Below the pieces are notes generated by a model. That model had not been told where the DNA came from. It saw only the letters and a list, made by a program, of their open reading frames with translations, and did no database searches. This document shows positions 10,891 to 20,942 of a stretch of DNA of 64,000 nucleotides, piece after piece (position 1 is the stretch's first letter; the number at the start of each line of letters is the position of its first letter). A program made the position numbers and the translations under genes. The DNA is from Perkinsus chesapeaki (lineage: Eukaryota; Perkinsozoa; Perkinsida; Perkinsidae): positions 1-64,000 of the forward strand of contig JAAPAO010000068.1 of assembly GCA_013115145.1 (NCBI GenBank). Reading direction: 5' to 3'.

Positions 10891-11254
10891 TGCCAGAATA
10901 TTACAAATGATGATTCTACACTGTAGAATCTACAGCAACGTTCACCCCCGCTTTGAGCCTCATCAAAAGAAGCCACCAGATTGACGGTTAAATCAACAGA
11001 TCTTGTAGCGGAAGCGGTAGTTAGTTCTCGCGGGAATTCGTTATCGAAACTGAGACGCAGGCTACAGGGTGGAACTTGGTCAAATAAGCATGATTGAATA
11101 AAAACGCCTAGATCAGTGAGACCAGACGAAGGAAAAAGGATGATGCGTGCGGAAGCACCGTGTAAGTCGGCACGGCAGAGACTCTGCCGCAGAGCTGTTG
11201 TCGCACTGGTGAATTTTGGCGACTCGTTTACTTCGGCACGGTACTATCATCATC
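10891..11254. other. No assignable gene
   Basis: Open frames on the plus strand at 11116-11254 are extensions of the antisense of the Gly-rich repeat and were not called. Confidence 0.4.
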
Positions 11255-11650
11255 TTAGCGGCCAGAAGCACCATGGGGACTTCCCCCGTAGCCACCGGAA
11301 GCACCATGGGGACTTCCCCCGTCGCCACCGGAAGCACCATGGGGACTTCCCCCGTAGCCACCGGAAGAACCATGGGGACTCCCCCCGTCGCCACCGGAGG
11401 CACCATGGGGACTTCCTTCGCCGGCCAAACCACTACGGAGTACTCTCCTACCAGGCTCATCGTGACCACTACTATCACTACCGTAACCACTACTACCACC
11501 GTCACCACCGTGACCACCGTCACCTCCTCTGCAGCCACCCACTGAAACATGACAGAATTTCGTCTACTCGGCATTATGTATTATATCACCTGGTTCTGCC
11601 AGCAACAGAACGGCTATAATGCAAACTCGCAGAGCCTCTATGTAACGCAT
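11255..11650 (-). CDS. Secreted Gly/Ser/His-rich repeat protein, copy 3
   Basis: Exon 1 (11590-11650, 61 nt) encodes the signal peptide MRYIEALRVCIIAVLLLAEP. A 48-nt GT-AG intron is followed by exon 2 (11255-11541), joined in phase 1. Total 115 residues. The mature part is glycine-rich and contains about five 11-residue repeats of the type SPHGASGGDGG, alternating Asp and Tyr at one position. The gene is complete, with stop at 11255-11257. It lacks the micro-exon of copies 1 and 2. A secreted extracellular or surface role is inferred only from the signal peptide and low complexity. Confidence 0.65.
11262..11420. repeat. 33-bp coding minisatellite, about 4.5 copies
   Basis: The unit, beginning CACCATGGGGACTTCCCCCG, recurs every 33 bases with few changes. 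It encodes the 11-residue repeat of the minus-strand secreted protein. The period equals that of the repeat in copy 1 although the sequence differs. Confidence 0.85.
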
Positions 11651-13013
11651 GAAAAAAAACCTTTAGTGAGCGAACTGTCAGATTAAACCAGTAACGTAGC
11701 TCATAACTGTGGGAGCCGAAGCGTCATTTGTGCGGTGTTGTGTAGCACAGCAGCTCCTCCTCTGTGCCGTTCTGCTCCTTTTGTGTGGTTTACCTTGAAT
11801 CAGCTTTCATAGATAAGGGCTCGCGGATGAGGCTTGTGCTGGCTCGCCGCTTGCGCCGTGAAGTTCACTATTTCCACACAAGATGGCTCCCTCCGCACAA
11901 AGGCCACTCAGTGATCATTATGTGGTCATTTTCGCTACTATTTCTTTTCTATGATGACGCAGTGGCGCCAGTAGGGCTACTGTTATGCCAGCTGTGGCAT
12001 TCATCCATTTTTCTCGTTTAGAGCCCTTGTAGATCGGGCTACTCTGTCTCTCTATTGTCGAAAGAAAGGTGCGTGCGTGGGAGTTGGTCCGCACGCAGGC
12101 GATAGGCGCCATAATCGATTATTCCTTATAAAAGCTTCAGACCAACTTGGGCATAAGTGTCGAGTTGATAAACAGCGATCCTCGACCAGAATCGAGGATC
12201 AGAACTGTGTGTATCATTAGACGGAAGGGAGTAATCTCAAGTTGCTTATTATTTGCTATATAATTGCTGCATATTATTACGGTTTATTATTTGCTATATC
12301 AGCAATCCGTCATAGTCCGGTGTCATTCCTAAATCACCCATAATTCTTTCCTGATGTTCTTCGGGCGCCTCCGGCACCCAGCCCTCCGGGCTCCTCTAGG
12401 GACCTAGCAAGATTCGTGTTCAGCCGCGCGCCTGAAAGTCCCTAAGCTGCCTACATTATGCAGCTGCCTCGTGTCCCCTTAGTCTCAGGTTGAATTATAT
12501 TGAATATAGTACGCCATACGTGATCCTAATAAGACCCCCTCCAGTGGAGAGCCTCCATCTACTCGGCAAAATCTCCCCACACCTCTCGCATATCTTCATC
12601 TCACATACGTGTTCAAGTGTAGGTCAACTTCATTACTCGTCTACTATAACCGCAAAGTTTCACAGCTCAAAAAAGCCGCACGGAAGTTCTCACATAGATT
12701 GTCAGCGTTAGGATAAAATTGCCCAATTTTAAGTATCATTAGTAATATACTGCCCACCGCTGTTCATTACCCATTACCGTAGCTATAATAGGAGGAACCA
12801 AGGAAAAACCCTACGAACCATGGACGCCTGTTCAGGGCTTAAATTTCAGGTTGATGGTATTGAAAATGCTATTTTTACGAAAAAATGGCCCCTTTTGAAA
12901 ATTTCCCTGGTACGGTCTAGCGAGGTCGCCACAGCAGAAGCGACCTTCTTTGCGAAAATTCCTTGGAGTATCTCTAAAAATTTGTTCCCTTGCCAACTTA
13001 TATGAGTTTACTT
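11651..13013. other. No assignable gene (1.36 kb)
   Basis: Short frames on both strands (for example 11764-12021, 12490-12711, 12820-13005 plus) lack family resemblance or supported splicing. AT-rich around 12240-12310. Confidence 0.4.
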
Positions 13014-13657
13014 CCCCTCCAGATTAACGGTGCACCCAGGAGCTTGTTTTTGCCCATAATAGAAACGATACAAATGATTCAGTTCTCCAATAGTAGCATA
13101 ATACAGTACAATAGCGCAGGCGAATGTTACTCGACAGGCGGCAAGTGGGTGTCGCTCTGTCGGCCGCTGTATGGCTGCGCGGTCTTCTCATCGAACCCAA
13201 AGGAAGGCTCTCCCGCAGATCCCGCAGCAAACGGCGTTGGGGCCGGAGGAAGGCATACCGTGTCTCCCATTGATAAATCAATGTCCCAGTTGTATCTGAC
13301 CAGCTACGAGCTAGCAGCTCGAGGCAACGGCAACAACTAGCTTACCTGAAGCTCGCGTGTAGGCGACGATTGACCCAATAGAAGACATAAAGGACAGCTA
13401 ATTGGGGAACAAGTAGGCTGAAGCCTCGAGTCAGAATGAACCTGAGAAACCACATAGGAATCCCTCCGAACTCCGTCACTTACGCAGCAGTCTCCGCCCA
13501 TGGAGCATGAGCAAGAAAGTGCTCACAACTCTTAACGACCTCATCTCCTTCATCTTTCCTGGCGGCGATTATCAGTACTATGTCCCACACGACGGTTATG
13601 AATGCAGCTAGGGCCTCGAGGCCTACCAAAACCTACACTCAACCACATCTCCAATAT
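13014..13657 (+). repeat. Near-identical direct duplication, copy B (644 bp)
   Basis: Second copy of 9402-10045. Differences visible include A for T near the start, G for C in the GGTGCACCC context, TTGACCC for TTAACCC, AGTAGG for AGGAGG, and ACCACATAGG for ACCGCATAGG. The left boundary lies after unrelated sequence, so only this part is shared at high identity. Confidence 0.9.
13023..13340 (+). CDS. Duplicated hypothetical exon, copy B
   Basis: Same reading frame and almost the same protein as 9411-9728, ending ELAARGNGNN then TAG. Upstream sequence differs between the copies, so any shared gene model must start inside or just before the duplicated block. Function unknown. Confidence 0.35.
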   Translation: MNGAPRSLFLPIIETIQMIQFSNSSIIQYNSAGECYSTGGKWVSLCRPLYGCAVFSSNPKEGSPADPAANGVGAGGRHTVSPIDKSMSQLYLTSYELAARGNGNN

Positions 13658-14149
13658 GCATTCCGAGGAGAAGCAATTTTACTAGTGCAAGAAGGAAGCG
13701 AGATATATTTTACTTGCACAATTTAATGTCCCCCTCTACGATAGCAAGGTCGCCCACGTACTCCAGTGTAGAATGTTAAATGGATTCACCCAGGGATTAC
13801 GGGTATGACGGTTATATATAGCACCATGAAAGCGGATATACAGGATGATGATGATGATAAGAAAGTCTCAACAACTAGTACATTTCGACGTGAAAGACAG
13901 CCAAGTACAGGCGCAGTTTTCTCCAGGAGGGGTGGGTACTTTATTCGATCACCCTGTATGATACACTAATGGCTTATATAAGTGTAATGTAAATACATAC
14001 CGTATAATAGTGTTGTGCGACGTAAGGCGCCTCCATAACGTTCGTAATAGGCAGCCGCTTCTCCAGCCTTCGCACGAAGGCCAATTAGAATATTGCAACC
14101 GACAACAAACGCGGAGGTCCAGGAATCGCTTCAAAAATCTTTGAATCGC
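13658..14149. other. Intergenic, no gene seen
   Basis: Includes a short GATGATGATGATGAT run (about 13845-13860) and diverged continuation of the duplication. No coding region supported. Confidence 0.4.
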
Positions 14150-14395
14150 TACTTGAATGTATTAATGCCAACCTCTACAGCTACTACCAGTAGATTCTTC
14201 CGTGTTCGCTCCATGCCCTCGGCTTCAACTATCCCGGCTCCGGGCAAAACCGGCGAAGGTGAAATGTCCGAATCGACGGACATCCCGTGTGGCCGCGCTG
14301 CCCGCATCGAGCGCCTGAGAGAGAGCTCGCTCGGTGGCTCACTTGGTGCCTCGTCTTCTTACCTTCCGATGACATCCCCCACGAGAACGCTCTGA
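14150..14395 (+). CDS. Diverged duplicated exon, copy B
   Basis: Plus-strand frame homologous to 10633-10890. The block from ATTSRFFRVRS to AARIERLRE is conserved, after which the two copies differ completely (here SSLGGSLGASSSYLPM). It ends in TGA at about 14395. The change of C-terminus suggests different splice usage or independent decay. Confidence 0.35.
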   Translation, partial: YLNVLMPTSTATTSRFFRVRSMPSASTIPAPGKTGEGEMSESTDIPCGRAARIERLRESSLGGSLGASSSYLPMTSPTRTL

Positions 14396-16424
14396 GATTC
14401 TCGTCGAGACAGAGACCGCAGCTTGCTTTCTCGATACATTTTAACTGAGGGAGATTCTCGAAAGAACTAGATGAGAAACTTCTTACAGGACACTATAACG
14501 AGGGACAGTGCCACAATAAGCCACAAAACTGACATTATCAACCACGAAGAATCTGATCAGAATACCTACCGGGCAATCGTCGCCCAGGCCCCTACCTCGG
14601 CAAACGTCCTTGCTCGGCTTCATTACAAAGGCTGCAAATAGATAGATGAGAACCACCGCTATCGCCACGCCAAGAAACGCTCGATGGAGGGACCTAACGT
14701 GGATGACTTCGTAACACGTAGAAGAAAATTGGCCGCCGACTCCTGGTGCGCAGTGAACCCGGTAAGCTGCAGCAAGTGCTTTCTAATCTCCGCGGAGGAT
14801 TGACTTCTCGATAATTCGATTTTGTGAACTCGTAAGGTACAGGGGAATCAGAGAAAAGGTGTAGATTTTTTGGATAACATTCTCAGCAATGCGAACCTCT
14901 CGGTGCCTCGCCACTGGAGGCTTTCAGGAGAAACTTTTTAGAAGAATCCGGCAGGTGCTGGAGGGAGACCGAACTACCGAGCGGCCTGCAAATTCCACAT
15001 CCTCCGAGCCCACCGGTAGCCTACAGACTGTAGGAAAGCAAGCCGTGGTGGTGTTGCTGCTGCTTACACTGAGTTGTGTACGAGAGGGTCCAGCTGACGT
15101 TGGCCGGCAAGGAGGAGCCAACAGATGAGCAAAGTCTGCAGTATCTTGACCGTTCGAATGAAGAGCTCGAGGCCGATAGATTCTGCGAAGGCGTAATAGA
15201 CGAAGCCAAGGAAGCACTGGACGAAGGACTGAAACAGAAGACGAACTATTAGTGATTCTAAGGTCGTCATAGACAACAGTGTCAACAAGGATCAGACGGT
15301 ATGACAGGACCCTAGGAGAGCGACGTCAATATGACGGTAGCAACTTTCTCCAGTGCACAAAGGGAAGTCTTGTACTGCAATGATCACTATTGATCTATTA
15401 GATCTATTCATCTACTCGGGGCTAAAACGACGCGGCTAAACGCGTCGTTACGTTACGGGCTAAACGGAAATTTCCAGCAATGCTCCTCACTGAAACGGAA
15501 ATTTTCAGCAATGCTCCTTCACTGAAAGGGGTATTTTCAGCAATGCTCCTTCACTGAAAGGGGTATTTTCAGCAATGCTCCTTCGCTGAAAGGGATATCT
15601 TTATCAATACTCCCTAGTATAAAGTTTATATATTATGAGCTCCTATTTCTATTAAGGCTCTGCCTAGGAGCGGCGACTCTGCATTGCATTTCTAGGCCTT
15701 CCTACAAAGGCAGTCATACCTCGGCAAAGTCAACTACATTGCTAAATAGCCTTCCTTAACGACGGAAATTTCGCTAAGACTCATCGCAATCCCCTTTTAT
15801 TTCCGAGTCCGATCGACGATGAGCTCCAGAGTAGGTCCCTAACCAGCTCCGTTACCAGTGATATGATGAGGACATCAGGAGTCTCCGGTTTAAGGGGGCT
15901 TCGGAATAGCAGCTGCCGAAGGGCCACAAGACAGCAGATCGCCAGGAACAAGCTGCTGAGGCCGAGGGTGTAGTCCCGAGCGCAGTCTAGTGGCTCGCAT
16001 GTTAAGGAGAAAACCATCTGTCGTACTAGAGGTTAGTAGGGATCTTCCGTACTTCTTCACAGGAGAATTTAAGGCCGTAATTTCACATTGTAAAATCATT
16101 TTATAGGGAACTTTTTAGCCTCCTTCCAGATTATGCAGTCGTTGCGACGAATGACTAGACAACACAACATGAGCTTCACCTCCATTAACGAGCCGCATAA
16201 CTTCTTTGATAAAACAGCTATGATGCAATCTATAATAATAGTAGGCAGTAGCAGCCGCAGCAGTCAAACAATCGATCGTCTTCTTAAGCCAGAAATGTTA
16301 ATGACAGAGGATCAGCAATGAAAGGTAGTAGCGTTTTGACAACAGCTATCACTGAGCAATTTAACTTCCTCTCGGCGATCTCAGTTATGAAACAACAAGA
16401 GTCATGAAAAGCTTTCTTTTTTCG
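14396..16424. other. Gene-poor stretch (2 kb)
   Basis: Contains the 32-bp tandem repeat at 15461-15613 and a perfect 8-bp-arm hairpin at 15427-15448 (arms ACGACGCG/CGCGTCGT). Short open frames at 14889-15128 (plus) and 15781-16017 (minus) were judged non-coding. Confidence 0.4.
15461..15613. repeat. 32-bp tandem repeat, about 4.5 copies
   Basis: The unit contains CAGCAATGCTCCTTCACTGA and recurs with an approximately 32-bp period. The central copies are nearly identical and the outer copies degrade (last copy has TATCAATACTCCC). No open frame spans it. Confidence 0.85.
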
Positions 16425-17016
16425 TCAGCTCACAGGTTGGGGAATCATAGGCACGTCGAAGCTGCCTGGAGAGCCAGGATCCAAGGGCGACCTGAAGACG
16501 GAAAAATTCATCACGATTCCAGTACCTCAACCTACCCAGAGCGAACAACGGCGCTGCGAGTCTGACCAGCGCACATTCTGTGTGCATTACTGATAGAAAT
16601 GGTCGACAGAATATGAGGCCTCTCAACGGCCGGTATCGGCAGCATCGGCCTGGGAAGGATGGCCGATCCACAACTCGGAGGCGGTGGACTATAGCTGATC
16701 TCGTTTCGGACTGCATGGGCACCACCGTAATAGGGAACGTTCTAAACAAGCAGAAATGATGCCGAGCTGCGAGTAACAAGTGGCTCACCTCCCTGACTTG
16801 TTCAGAATACACTTCTCCTTGAGCTTTCACCAATACCCTCATCGTCTCTGGTGAATACTCGTGCGAGTTCACAGCCAGTTCGCGACGCCTCAGCACCAAA
16901 TGACTTGGGGACGACGGGGACGGCACCCTCGCGATGAGAGAAGTCGCTGCCGGTGAGAAAACAGGAAAGACAGCTTCAAAGGCATCAGCTGATTCCTGCA
17001 TGCCAACAGCCGCCAT
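16425..17016 (-). CDS. Three-exon Ser/Pro-rich hypothetical protein
   Basis: Exons 16789-17016, 16536-16741 and 16425-16491, GT-AG introns of 47 and 44 nt, phases 0 and 2, 166 residues. Begins MAAVGMQESADAFEAVFPVF. The second exon starts NVPYYGGAHAVRNEISYSPP and the third is Gly/Pro/Ser-rich, ending MIPQPVS. A longer upstream in-frame extension to 17169 exists, but the ATG at 17016 begins the coding-like sequence. It lies just upstream in coordinate of a four-gene paralogous array on the same strand but lacks that family's domain as far as I can see. Confidence 0.55.
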
Positions 17017-17524
17017 TATTACTACTATCAAACTAAGGTACGAAGCAGGGTAAGTAAAACCGTCAGAAAGGCTATGTAGATACTGCCAGTGTCCAAGGAC
17101 GACCGAATATAGCTGTTGACAGAGATACAGATTACATCCATTATAGCTTATCGGTGAACTCCGGTTCATAACTCAATATCAAATACAGCTAAAGAAAAAG
17201 ATTGAGAAGTACGGATGGTTGGTAATTGTGCCAAGTTTAGTAAGGTAAGTGATCCGATGATTCTAAGATCTTTTGACACACAACGAAGCTTCAAGTTTGG
17301 CGAGGGATGGTGGGTCAAATTAATGGTACAACCTCATAATGGTTGCCGAAGGGCAATGTGCGGATGATAAGACCGACGGGTGGTGATAGGATATGAGCCC
17401 ACATAAATGCTGGTTCCTTAGGCCGAACTCAGGGCTAGTGCGTAGTTGCCAAACATTCGATATGAGAAAATGAAGGTTTATTGCTTCGCTGAAGAACCAT
17501 CTCGAGCGAGGCGGTAGCGGACCT
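17017..17524. other. Intergenic, no gene seen
   Basis: No coding frame on either strand. Holds the 3' flank of the next minus-strand gene. Confidence 0.4.
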
Positions 17525-18559
17525 CTAAATGTGAAACACAGGACAGCTTTGATCTTCAAGGGCGTTGCGCGAATCCTGCTTAGTGCGGTGCTTGATATCC
17601 AAAAGTAATGATGTCGACAAGCTGGGAATCTGCCTCATCACCGAATAGTCACGGTAGTTGTATTCGCGATGCTTCTCATCAGCACTATTAATCGGTGCTC
17701 TCCCATCTACCGGAAAAGGGTAAACACTTGAAAACGGATGCGCAGCCAGAATACCGTAATTCTTGGCTGGCCAGTTGTCGCTTTCCACCGTACCGATTGC
17801 TGAAGATGTATCCTCCTGAGAACTACCATCACCATTAGAGGCACTAGCCAAAGCATCCACGACCGCGCGATTAGCCAAAGAAGCAGCTTCGATAAAGGCA
17901 GAGTCAAGTGGCAGCTTACCATACCCAGACTCATTGGTATGCGGAGGCGACTGTAGCCAGCCAATGTGTGATGTACGGGGGGCATAGCTTTCAGTACCAT
18001 GGTAATACTCAGGGAGCCGTCGACTCCCTTCGGCGAGAAGCTGGTTAATAACCTGCATTCCAGCGTCAGAGGAGCTTAGTGGAGAAGCCGATGCCCATTT
18101 GTATGCCAGAAGACTATCACATATGGCTTCTTTAATGCTCACATCAGAGCGGCCACCGGAAGACCGGCGTTTTTGTGGACTGTTACCAAGTCTCTTTTTC
18201 CTCATCTTCCGTTGGGCTTGATCAGCTTCTCCGATAGCAACAGCAATTTCACCAAGCCCGATCGCCTCTGCGATCTGATGTAGTTGCGGTACAGTTGCGA
18301 AGCGTATCTGAAAGACATACAGATATTATTCCAGACGAACCGCCGCCGTATATACCCTTACGGGTGCGATCTTATTAGCAACGTCTCGAAGGTGAGGAAG
18401 AGCTTGTAGTTTGCGAGTGATCTCCCGTCTGAGCACATCTCGACCATTATTGCCGAGACTAGTCTTGCGAGATTGCGGGAAGGCCTCCGTCTCTCGCGTG
18501 CCAGAATGCGGATCCGGTGACCCAAAAAACTGCTGGCATGTTGCGGAGGCGAAATCCAT
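17525..18559 (-). CDS. LGN-type paralogue 1 (326 residues)
   Basis: Exon 1 (18362-18559) ends with the family block LGNNGRDVLRREITRKL followed by a Pro-His-Leu-Arg motif and NKIAP. A 54-nt intron in phase 0 follows. Exon 2 (17525-18307) opens with IRFATVPQLHQIAEAIGLGE, then a basic segment (MRKKRLGNSPQKRRSSGGR) and a long Ser/Ala/Asp-rich tail. The two blocks flank the intron exactly as in the paralogues at 19194, 20943 and 23187. The basic segment could bind nucleic acid or act as a nuclear signal, but that is inference. This is the longest member. Confidence 0.7.
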
Positions 18560-19193
18560 AATGTAACCTGCCTGAGTTGAGAAAATCCCGCAGAGAAAGC
18601 AACTAAAGCGTCTCTAATAATTGAGGTGGAAACCTGATAGAGGTAAAGAGTTAAGACGATGACTAGGCCAGCCGGAGCCGTCTCCGGGCTGTGGGAGGGG
18701 ATGAGTATCATACTCAGGTCCTGTCTCCATATCCAATACCCAATATTTCTGTACGTAAATAATAGAGACTATGATCCCTTATGATGATCTGAGCACTATA
18801 AAAGCCAGCTGGGAACCGGCAACAAGCCCGACAACGACGAGCAATGCAGTTCGCCGTAGTAGAATATGCCGTTGAGAAATGGCATACAATATTCGCCGAT
18901 CGCCGATATCGGTCACACTGGACAAAAGGGTGCCAGATGATACTATTAAGGTGGTTAACGTCGTATGGTAGTAGCCTAATGTGTGGACTTGAACGTATTT
19001 ATATTCCGGAATGGTAGTAGTAGCACAGAAGAAGGATTATCGACACCAGCTTCCGCAACAACAGAAAATGATTGCATAAATAATGATGACCGTAGCCAAA
19101 AGCATATCCAAGGAACCGCCGACAAGCCTAAGTAGTTAAAATGTTACTGTTTGAGGGCGGTGGAATTACAATAATGTCAGAGTGTGCACCAAC
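18560..19193. other. Intergenic, no gene seen
   Basis: An open minus-strand frame overlaps exon 1 of the downstream gene and was rejected as a shadow. Otherwise no coding evidence. Confidence 0.4.
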
Positions 19194-20117
19194 TCAAAAG
19201 AATTCTACGGCAGGTCCCACAAAAGCACGTGCGCAGTAGGAGAGAAGTCTGAGCTCCTCATTATCAGCGCAGGGATAAATAGGTGCAGAGAGTTCAACAA
19301 CACCGTCACAAGTTGAGACCGACTGAGTGCTTTGGTTGTTGTTGTTCTGCTGTTGGCCAGAAGTAAGGGTCCTTAAACCGATAATATCTTGTTCAGAGAT
19401 GCCATTAGAACTTGAAGCTCTGCTTGTAATGTCCAAAAGACACAAGTCAGTTAGAGTGCAACCAGGTATACTGAAAGCCTCGTGCCCTTCCACAAGCCGG
19501 CAAGGACTCCCCAACTCGTAGCCACCAGTTGAATAAGCCACTGTCCCATAATCGGTACTAAACGTATCCGGGGAGGATTGTATGGTAGAAAAGTTAGAAC
19601 AGGTTATATAGCCTGTAGAGCCTGTTTGGGGCGTAACACCGCCGCGATTATTAATAAGAGTAGCATCAGCTGCTGCTGAATTCCTAATGGGACTGCTCCA
19701 AACACCGTTCTGAAGAGAGACATGCGATGTAGTCATCCATTGTTGAAGCATGTTACTTACTTGTTTGAGAGTAGACGAGAAGGCCTTAGCACTATGGACG
19801 AAGTTGTTCAATCCTGCAATGGACGCCATTTGGACCAGCTCCGGAACTGTCGCCTCTCGAATCTGACAACAAAGTAGACAAAATAACAACAAAATGTCTT
19901 TCTTCTGGCTGCTGCTGCTCACCCTAGCAATCTTCTTGCATTCCTTTCGCACGTGAGAGTCGTTCTTCATAACCTTCGCCAACATGGTGCGCAGCATGCG
20001 TCTGCCCACTACACCAAGAGACACTTTCGTGAACTGGGGCAAGGATGGCAATGAAGTATGGCAATTCGGTGTGGTATCGTGGGCACCAGGGGCAGGAGGA
20101 GACGGAAATGGTAACAT
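19194..20117 (-). CDS. LGN-type paralogue 2 (287 residues)
   Basis: Exon 1 (19923-20117) contains LGVVGRRMLRTMLAKVMKN, then HVRKECKKIAR. The intron (19863-19922, 60 nt) is in phase 0 at the family position. Exon 2 (19194-19862) begins IREATVPELVQMASIAGLNN. The tail is Ser/Thr/Gln/Asn-rich, with a QQQNNNN run and a patch AYSTGGYELGSPCRL that resembles the duplicated exon at 9.4/13.0 kb. The most divergent LGN box of the four (LGVV instead of LGNN). Function unknown. Confidence 0.7.
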   Translation of the reverse strand: MLPFPSPPAPGAHDTTPNCHTSLPSLPQFTKVSLGVVGRRMLRTMLAKVMKNDSHVRKECKKIARVSSSSQKKDILLLFCLLCCQIREATVPELVQMASIAGLNNFVHSAKAFSSTLKQVSNMLQQWMTTSHVSLQNGVWSSPIRNSAAADATLINNRGGVTPQTGSTGYITCSNFSTIQSSPDTFSTDYGTVAYSTGGYELGSPCRLVEGHEAFSIPGCTLTDLCLLDITSRASSSNGISEQDIIGLRTLTSGQQQNNNNQSTQSVSTCDGVVELSAPIYPCADNEELRLLSYCARAFVGPAVEFF

Positions 20118-20942
20118 TTCAACACAGGAAAAGCCTGACGGTTATTAAAGTTATCCGGTACCGCCGTCGAAAACAACTCAACAATGGCCGAAGCTACTAT
20201 ACTGCTAAAAAAAGTCAATAGTCTAAGGCAACGGACTTAAGATACGAGTAGAATGCACCGTTACCTCATAGAACACCAACAACGTCTTGTGCTACCCCAC
20301 AAAAAGATAGCAGTAGTTTCCAGTAATGCAGAAAAACGCCTCGCTGCGAGGCCGAAAGTAGTCCCCCGCTAAGTAAGTCCAATAGTGAGCTTCCTCCTTA
20401 CTCGTCAATGAGTAGAGGCGAACGATGATAATGAAACAGTATATCTGGCATAGTTTATTTTTACTACGAGACGCCAGCATACTTCTATACCGAGTTGATC
20501 CTCTTTATTCTCAATCTCATCTCCCTACACATACGATTCAAGTACCGGCCGTTTATATTCTCGCCATCTTGGCAAAAAAGATGTAACAATAATAATAATG
20601 GTGATAAGCAATTGTACTTAAGCAAAGGGGCAAATAAACATAAGTATAAAACGAGACTATTGAAATCCCATAAGGTAAACGTAAGGCATTAAGTCCAAAG
20701 TGTTCAGTAAGTTATAGCCCCTAATGCAAGAGACGTCAGAGAATTGGTAAATTGCTCCAATATAATCTTAGTGAGAAGGTAGAATCAACAGCTGTACATG
20801 TAGTATTAAAGATCTTTACGACCACCGAACAACATAGAGCTTGCCGCCGCCATGTTAACATGGCGGCGGCACCACTTCCATCATTATTATCATAGCAATT
20901 ACCATCTAGGGTGATCGCAAGTAGTAAGAGTCGTAGAATCGC
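20118..20942. other. Intergenic with a 28-bp palindrome
   Basis: No coding frame supported. A perfect palindrome lies at 20843-20870, about 70 bp beyond the stop of the next gene (see findings). Confidence 0.45.
20843..20870. promoter_or_regulatory. Perfect 28-bp palindrome, possible protein-binding site
   Basis: Two 12-bp arms (GCCGCCGCCATG and its complement) surround a TTAA centre. GC-rich arms in an AT-rich intergenic region stand out. The half-site GCCGCCATNTT resembles a YY1-type element of other eukaryotes, but a role here is speculation. It could equally be a cruciform or insertion scar. Confidence 0.4.

Noticed and set aside
11113-11574. Open frames in all orientations across the 11.3-kb repeat
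   Set aside because: Expected from a 33-bp in-frame repeat. Only the frame joined to the signal-peptide exon by a valid intron was kept.
17017-17169. N-terminal extension of the gene at 16425-17016
   Set aside because: In frame but without coding character. The ATG at 17016 begins the recognisable coding sequence.
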